Part shown: positions 60,551 through 64,000 of the stretch, piece after piece | Position numbering within the stretch: position 1 is the stretch's first letter | Layout of the letters: the number at the start of each line of letters is the position of its first letter | Assembly: GCF_043235035.1 (NCBI RefSeq) | Contig: NZ_JAZAQF010000049.1 | Location: 1 to 64,000, forward strand | Direction of reading: 5' to 3' | DNA from: CACIAM-69d sp001698445 | Lineage (GTDB): Bacteria; Cyanobacteriota; Cyanobacteriia; CACIAM-69d | DNA length: 64,000 bases | Program-made: the position numbers and the translations under genes | Notes under the pieces: model-generated | What the model was told of the DNA's origin: nothing | Databases searched by the model: none | Seen by the model: only the letters and a program-made list of their open reading frames with translations

Positions 60551-60660
60551 CAAAACTTTCAGGCAAACTTTCCAGCAAACTCTCAAGCCAATTTTCAAGC
60601 TAATTCTCCAATCAGTTCTCAAGCCAATTCTCCAGCCAGTTCTCAAATCAAGTTCGCAGC
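60551..60660. repeat. Degenerate tandem array, about 12-15 bp unit TCTCAAGCCAAT
   Basis: Words such as TTCAGGCAAACT, TTCCAGCAAACT, CTCAAGCCAATT, TTCAAGCTAATT, CTCCAATCAGTT, CTCAAGCCAATT and CTCCAGCCAGTT follow each other. The array lies directly upstream of the histidine kinase start, and its first units are in frame with the kinase (giving LESLPESF), so it may extend the N-terminus. Confidence 0.75.
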
Positions 60661-60698
60661 CCACTCCTCGGTCAGTCCCTTGGTCAATTTCTTTCTAA

Positions 60699-61006
60699 GA
60701 GGATGTCTGAAAAGTGTTTTGGATGAGCTGCCAAGCACCAATCGTGGCAGGGGCAAGGGTTTGAGGGTCTGTCGTCATGTCGTCGTAACAAGGGGTTTAA
60801 GCCCCTTGTCCCCCACGATCCACTAGCGATGGAATCAGGGTTTTAGGTGATTTGACGACAGGCTCTAAGCCCTTTGTGACAGCGATCGGGGCGCGAAAGA
60901 TCAACTGTTTCGGCATCACCCCGCACAATGACGACACCCCCAAGCCCCTGGTTTGTGTCGATCGATGAGGCCGATAAGTAGTAGCTGTGGCTTTTCAGAC
61001 ATCCTC
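60699..61006. mobile_element. MITE-like element, copy 2 (308 bp), with TAA target duplication
   Basis: The left end GAGGATGTCTGAAAAG (60699-60714) and right end CTTTTCAGACATCCTC (60991-61006) are perfect 16-bp inverted repeats. The flanks are TAA on both sides (60696-60698 and 61007-61009). The interior shares GCCAAGCACCAAT, GGGGCAAGGG and the nested unit with copy 1. It has no coding capacity. Perfect ends suggest it is more recent than the relic at 7584-7710. Confidence 0.85.
60765..60865. repeat. Shortened inner inverted-repeat unit in MITE copy 2
   Basis: GGGTCTGTCGTCA (60765-60777) to TGACGACAGGCTC (60853-60865) is the same nested unit, about 42 bp shorter than in copy 1. It lies at the corresponding position in the MITE (after GGGGCAAGGG). 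Confidence 0.6.
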
Positions 61007-61009
61007 TAA

Positions 61010-61338
61010 GCGAGTCTTTGAGGCCATTATCAGGAGCGTCCCCAACTCAACCTCTAGGTAAATTTTTGGGCAAATTCCTGGAAAAAAACAGTCTTGATGG
61101 CCAGTTTTGACTCCCAAGGGCGTTGGTGGCCCAACGGTTTCCAAGGGAGCTAACTGTCCATAAAGTACCCATCAGACAAACCAGAAAAAATCCGGGAAGG
61201 GCAATCGAAATCATCCAGAAAATTGAAGCATCAATGGTCGCCCTTGGATAGCGATCGTTCGGGACAGGTAACGATCGCGGGGTTACTCGTGACGGTTCAA
61301 CGAGCCAAATTTTGAAAGGGTTTGATTGATTTTTCGCC
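61010..61338. other. Spacer between MITE copy 2 and the CHAT gene
   Basis: About 330 bp. A minus-strand frame from ATG 61214 to 61047 (55 aa) contains one membrane-helix-like stretch (ISIALPGFFLVCLMGTLW), but it lacks supporting signals and is not called. No terminator was recognised. Confidence 0.3.
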
Positions 61339-63285
61339 CTAAGGGGCCCCAACGGTGATAAAAGCAGACCAATCTCGAGGATTTGGATGCTGTTTGATGG
61401 TTTCCAGCATGGCGCTGCGCAGGGCGACAGCGGTATCGGGATTGCGCTGAAGTGCTTGATAAAAGGCAATCATCAGCGTTTTAGTGGGGTTGTCGGGCAC
61501 TTTCCAAAGGGAAGCTACCACCGTGGGCACGCCGGCCACTAGGAACGATCGTGCCAGACCCATCACCCCATCACCCGTAATGCGACCCCGACCAGTATTA
61601 CAAGCACTCAACACCACGAGCTGGGCTTGCAAGCGCATGGTGGCGATTTCTGCGGCTCTTAACAGACCATCATCCCCTTGGGAGGGAGCCAGGGCCAAGA
61701 GGCCAGGCACGGCCGGCTGCACCACGCCTTCTCCCGCCAAAGCGAGGTTGGCATTGTTGCCATTGACCGTTACGTTGCCACCAATGATCACAGAGCCAGG
61801 GCTGACAATTACGCCGCCGTGGCGAGCTTTGGGGGCGTTGGGATCGCGTGGGCGGCCAAACTCGTTCAAATTGGCATCCAGATCCAAGACCCCATGGGTA
61901 GCAAAATGCAGGATCCGTTGATTGGGCATTTCAGCCACGATCGCGCTTTTGGTGGCCTGGTCGGTCAGCAGCGGTTGCACGCCCAACATTTGAGCCACCG
62001 CTTGGGCTTCGGTTTCGGCTCCGGGCAAAGGAGCCAGCCGCTCCCGTTGGCCATCCGGGCCGGCAGGCACTTCAGGCATTAGGACCGGGTTACCCACCAC
62101 TAGGCCGGGCTGGGCCGCGGGCGTTTGCGTTTTACGGCGTTGCTCGGCGATGGCTAACACCTGAAGGGATGGCGTTGTGGCGATCGTCTGGGTTTGCACG
62201 AGGTAATCGCCGTTGGGATGCTGGAGAGCCGCAAAGGGAACCAGGTTAGTGGCCCCTTGCACCACAAATACTAAGCGCTGGTTTGGATCGCGGGGCAATT
62301 GAGGGGCGATCGGGGCAATTAACAATTGGTAGAGCCGTTTTAGCTCGATGGTGGCGCTGCCAGCGGTGGGCAACACAGCGGTCATGGCTCCCCGAGCCGC
62401 CAGCACCAGTTCCGTGAGGGATTTGGCGGACACTTGGGCGAGATCCACTTCCTTGAAGGTGATCGACCCATTGGGTTGCACGGCCCAAATGGCGACGATC
62501 GAGTCATCTTCGAATTCATCGCCAATAATCTTCGGGTTTTTGCCCAAAACCGCATAGGTGATGAGGGTTGCGTTGAGCTGTTTGGCCAGTTGGCGAATTT
62601 GCCCGATCGACAGGGACTCGGCCGTGGGCTGGCGGGCGGCCTGTTGCATCAACACCTCCACCAAGGCCCGGGCCCGACCCCGTTCCGCCCACTCCAAAGC
62701 CGCCTCGATTTTGCCTTGGGCAATCAGCGTTCGCAGCAGTTGGCGATAGGCGTAGCTTTGCTGCTCCAGCAGCGTCACCCGTTGAATATCGTTTAAGTCG
62801 CCGCTGGCTCGTTTGGTTTCCCAAGACTGAATCGCCATCAGCAAATGCTTTTCGGCGGCGGCATAGTCGTGGGTGCGATATTCCGCAATGGCCAACCGAC
62901 TCAGCCAAGTTTCGTTGCCCGGGTTTCCGTTGGCAAAGCGCCGCAACAGGGGAATGGCCTCCGCATCCCGCCCCAACAGCATCAGACATTGGGCCAGGGG
63001 GCCAACGGCCTCGGGCCGATTCACACCCCCTTGGTCGATCGCCTGTTGGTACAACCGGGCAGCTTCGGCGTATCGATCTTGGCGATAGAACAATTCATCG
63101 GCTTGTTGAATGAGGCGATCAACCTCGGGACTTTGGGCCTGGTGAGGAAGCAGGGGGCGGGGCTGGGGAAGTTGATCGTTGGGGATCAAACGCCCGGCCG
63201 CCGTCGCGGGCCCGCTGAAGCTGACCGATCCCCCCAGGAGCGAGATCGTCACCATTGCTAACCAGTGCCATCGCCAAGCCACCAT
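61339..63285 (-). CDS. Exported TPR-CHAT domain protein
   Basis: The protein has 648 aa from ATG 63285, which starts a signal peptide (MVAWRWHWLAMVTISLLGGS...ATAAG); the longer frame to 63711 overlaps the helicase gene and is rejected. TPR repeats (about 50-200: LIQQADELFYRQDRYAEAARLYQQAI, then WLSRLAIAEYRTHDYAAAEKHLL) precede a caspase-like CHAT domain. The catalytic dyad is His464 (ILHFATHG) and Cys562 (VLSACNTGRG), with the ending VVASLWKVPDNPT and MLETIKQHPNPRDWSAFITVG. CHAT proteases act in cell-death, gasdermin and CRISPR-linked systems elsewhere. The many cyanobacterial TPR-CHAT proteins have mostly unknown targets, and no effector is adjacent. Confidence 0.9.
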   Translation of the reverse strand: MVAWRWHWLAMVTISLLGGSVSFSGPATAAGRLIPNDQLPQPRPLLPHQAQSPEVDRLIQQADELFYRQDRYAEAARLYQQAIDQGGVNRPEAVGPLAQCLMLLGRDAEAIPLLRRFANGNPGNETWLSRLAIAEYRTHDYAAAEKHLLMAIQSWETKRASGDLNDIQRVTLLEQQSYAYRQLLRTLIAQGKIEAALEWAERGRARALVEVLMQQAARQPTAESLSIGQIRQLAKQLNATLITYAVLGKNPKIIGDEFEDDSIVAIWAVQPNGSITFKEVDLAQVSAKSLTELVLAARGAMTAVLPTAGSATIELKRLYQLLIAPIAPQLPRDPNQRLVFVVQGATNLVPFAALQHPNGDYLVQTQTIATTPSLQVLAIAEQRRKTQTPAAQPGLVVGNPVLMPEVPAGPDGQRERLAPLPGAETEAQAVAQMLGVQPLLTDQATKSAIVAEMPNQRILHFATHGVLDLDANLNEFGRPRDPNAPKARHGGVIVSPGSVIIGGNVTVNGNNANLALAGEGVVQPAVPGLLALAPSQGDDGLLRAAEIATMRLQAQLVVLSACNTGRGRITGDGVMGLARSFLVAGVPTVVASLWKVPDNPTKTLMIAFYQALQRNPDTAVALRSAMLETIKQHPNPRDWSAFITVGAP

Positions 63286-63404
63286 AGGGCGCTCTCCGTT
63301 GATTAACCCAAACCGGGCTACCATTACTGCAATTCCATACTGCAATTCCACTCCTGTTCTATCAGATCCATCAGATCCATCCGATCTATCCGATTGCGTT
63401 GCCC
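63286..63404. promoter_or_regulatory. Short divergent spacer with ATCAGATCC microsatellite
   Basis: The 119-bp spacer between the divergent CHAT and helicase genes contains ATCAGATCCATCAGATCC and looser ATCCGATCT copies (about 63360-63392), a 9-bp tandem array. A TACTGCAATTCC direct repeat lies at about 63323-63347. Both promoters must fit here. Confidence 0.5.
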
Positions 63405-64000
63405 ATGGCTCGGTTGCCCCGCTTAAGTTTCGATCGCGGCACTCTGATTTTGCATCCACCGCCCAAGGGCCGCAGTTGGATTGAATGGGCCGTTTGGGAC
63501 GATCGAATCGAAAAGTTTCGGATTCCGGCGCACCAATACCGATCGCTGGTAGAACGCTTGCGGGCCGAGGCGATTGAGTTTCAGGACGAGGCCAAGGAAT
63601 TTGCCCCCTTGGAACTGCAACCCCGGTTGCAAATGGAACCCTATCCCCATCAGCAAGAGGCCCTGGCGGCCTGGAAGCAGGCGGGTCGCCAAGGGGTGGT
63701 GGTGTTGCCAACGGCGGCGGGCAAAACCTACTTGGCCCAAATGGCCATGGTGGCTACGCCGCGCAGCACATTGGTGATTGTGCCCACGCTGGATTTGATG
63801 CATCAGTGGTATGCCCATTGGTCGGCGGCGTTTCCCGATGTGGCGGTGGGGTTGTTGGGGGGTGGCTCGCGCGATCGAACGCCCCTGTTGGTGGCCACCT
63901 ACGACAGCGCCGCCATCCATGCCGAAACCCTGGGCAATCAGTATGGCCTGTTGATTTTTGATGAATGTCATCACTTGCCCAGCCAGTTTTATCGGGCGAT
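63405..64000 (+). CDS. XPB/SSL2-like DEAD/DEAH-box helicase, N-terminal part (cut by window edge)
   Basis: The gene begins at ATG 63405 and is open to the end of the window (198 codons). After a short N-terminal domain (MARLPRLSFDRGTLILHPPP), the helicase motifs appear: the Q-like PYPHQQEALAAW, motif I VVLPTAAGKT (Ala replacing the usual Gly in the P-loop), Ia VIVPTLDLMHQW and motif II LIFDECHHLP (DECH). This order and wording match superfamily 2 XPB-like helicases of cyanobacteria. The C-terminal half is outside the window. It is divergent from the CHAT gene. Confidence 0.9.
   Translation, partial: MARLPRLSFDRGTLILHPPPKGRSWIEWAVWDDRIEKFRIPAHQYRSLVERLRAEAIEFQDEAKEFAPLELQPRLQMEPYPHQQEALAAWKQAGRQGVVVLPTAAGKTYLAQMAMVATPRSTLVIVPTLDLMHQWYAHWSAAFPDVAVGLLGGGSRDRTPLLVATYDSAAIHAETLGNQYGLLIFDECHHLPSQFYRA

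Noticed and set aside
61047..61214. 55-codon minus-strand frame with one hydrophobic stretch
   Set aside because: It lacks a ribosome binding site, and the longer frame overlaps the CHAT gene. A single hydrophobic run is weak evidence.
63286..63711. N-terminal extension of the CHAT protein to 790 aa
   Set aside because: The extension is antisense to the helicase start, is low-complexity, and places the signal peptide at residue 143.
1..64000. CRISPR arrays
   Set aside because: All repeated arrays seen have contiguous units of 9-15 bp, or degenerate longer units, without regular unique spacers, and no cas gene is present.
1..64000. tRNA, rRNA, tmRNA or RNase P RNA genes
   Set aside because: Reading the spacers by eye revealed no T-arm-like GGTTCRA motif with matching stems and no rRNA segments. 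A covariance search would be needed to exclude them firmly.

Overview
The window is chromosomal DNA from a cyanobacterium. It carries oxygenic-photosynthesis genes (psbE-psbF-psbL-psbJ with rubA and ycf48, and ndhC-ndhK-ndhJ). Several cyanobacteria-typical conserved families are present (DUF3318, a DUF6464-like protein, a PatD-like protein). The HIP1 octamer GCGATCGC is very frequent in both genes and spacers. The genus cannot be fixed from this window; no nif, het or phycobilisome genes are seen here.

Layout. The left edge (1-410) is the last codons of an IS5-like transposase followed directly by a MITE-like element. A membrane glycosyltransferase, a decayed small gene and a very large multi-PAS hybrid histidine kinase follow (670-7442). 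From 7.8 to 15.7 kb lie a GST-family protein, dacB (PBP4), hrcA, rnz, icd and a rhodanese. From 15.9 to 23.9 kb is a signalling block on the minus strand: a receiver-PAS-GAF-GGDEF diguanylate cyclase, a long AT-rich gap, then a Cph1-style kinase with an Rcp1-like response regulator downstream. From 24.3 to 31.4 kb are small conserved or unknown proteins, a circularly permuted ATP-grasp protein, rpsD, an IS200/IS605-type element carrying only tnpB, and DUF6464-like and DUF3318 proteins.

The 31.9-36.7 kb block is photosynthetic. On the minus strand, rubA-ycf48-psbEFLJ encodes photosystem II assembly factors and cytochrome b559 with its small subunits. The divergent ndhCKJ operon encodes subunits of the NDH-1 complex. 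Next come a RodZ-like protein, a pseudouridine synthase coupled to a small exported protein, prfC with an overlapping methyltransferase gene, and mutS2 followed by a membrane protein, a Nudix hydrolase and RidA. After these are a PlsY-like/PEP-synthase fusion, a SHOCT-like protein, an ABC-2 permease, the (p)ppGpp synthetase/hydrolase, a PatD-like protein, a SPOR-like protein, a membrane histidine kinase, a CHAT-TPR protein and the start of an XPB-like helicase.

The most distinctive features are repeats. (i) A MITE-like element with TNA target duplications contains a second inverted-repeat element, which also occurs alone abutting a stop codon at 53369. (ii) A GC-rich palindrome related to GGGCGCACGGCGGTGCGCCC has entered two genes in frame, mutS2 and the membrane protein after it. 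(iii) Many spacers hold locus-specific tandem arrays of 9-15 bp units. In at least four cases the first unit contains the stop codon of the upstream gene. No CRISPR array, rRNA or tRNA was recognised, and no complete defence or biosynthetic cluster is evident.
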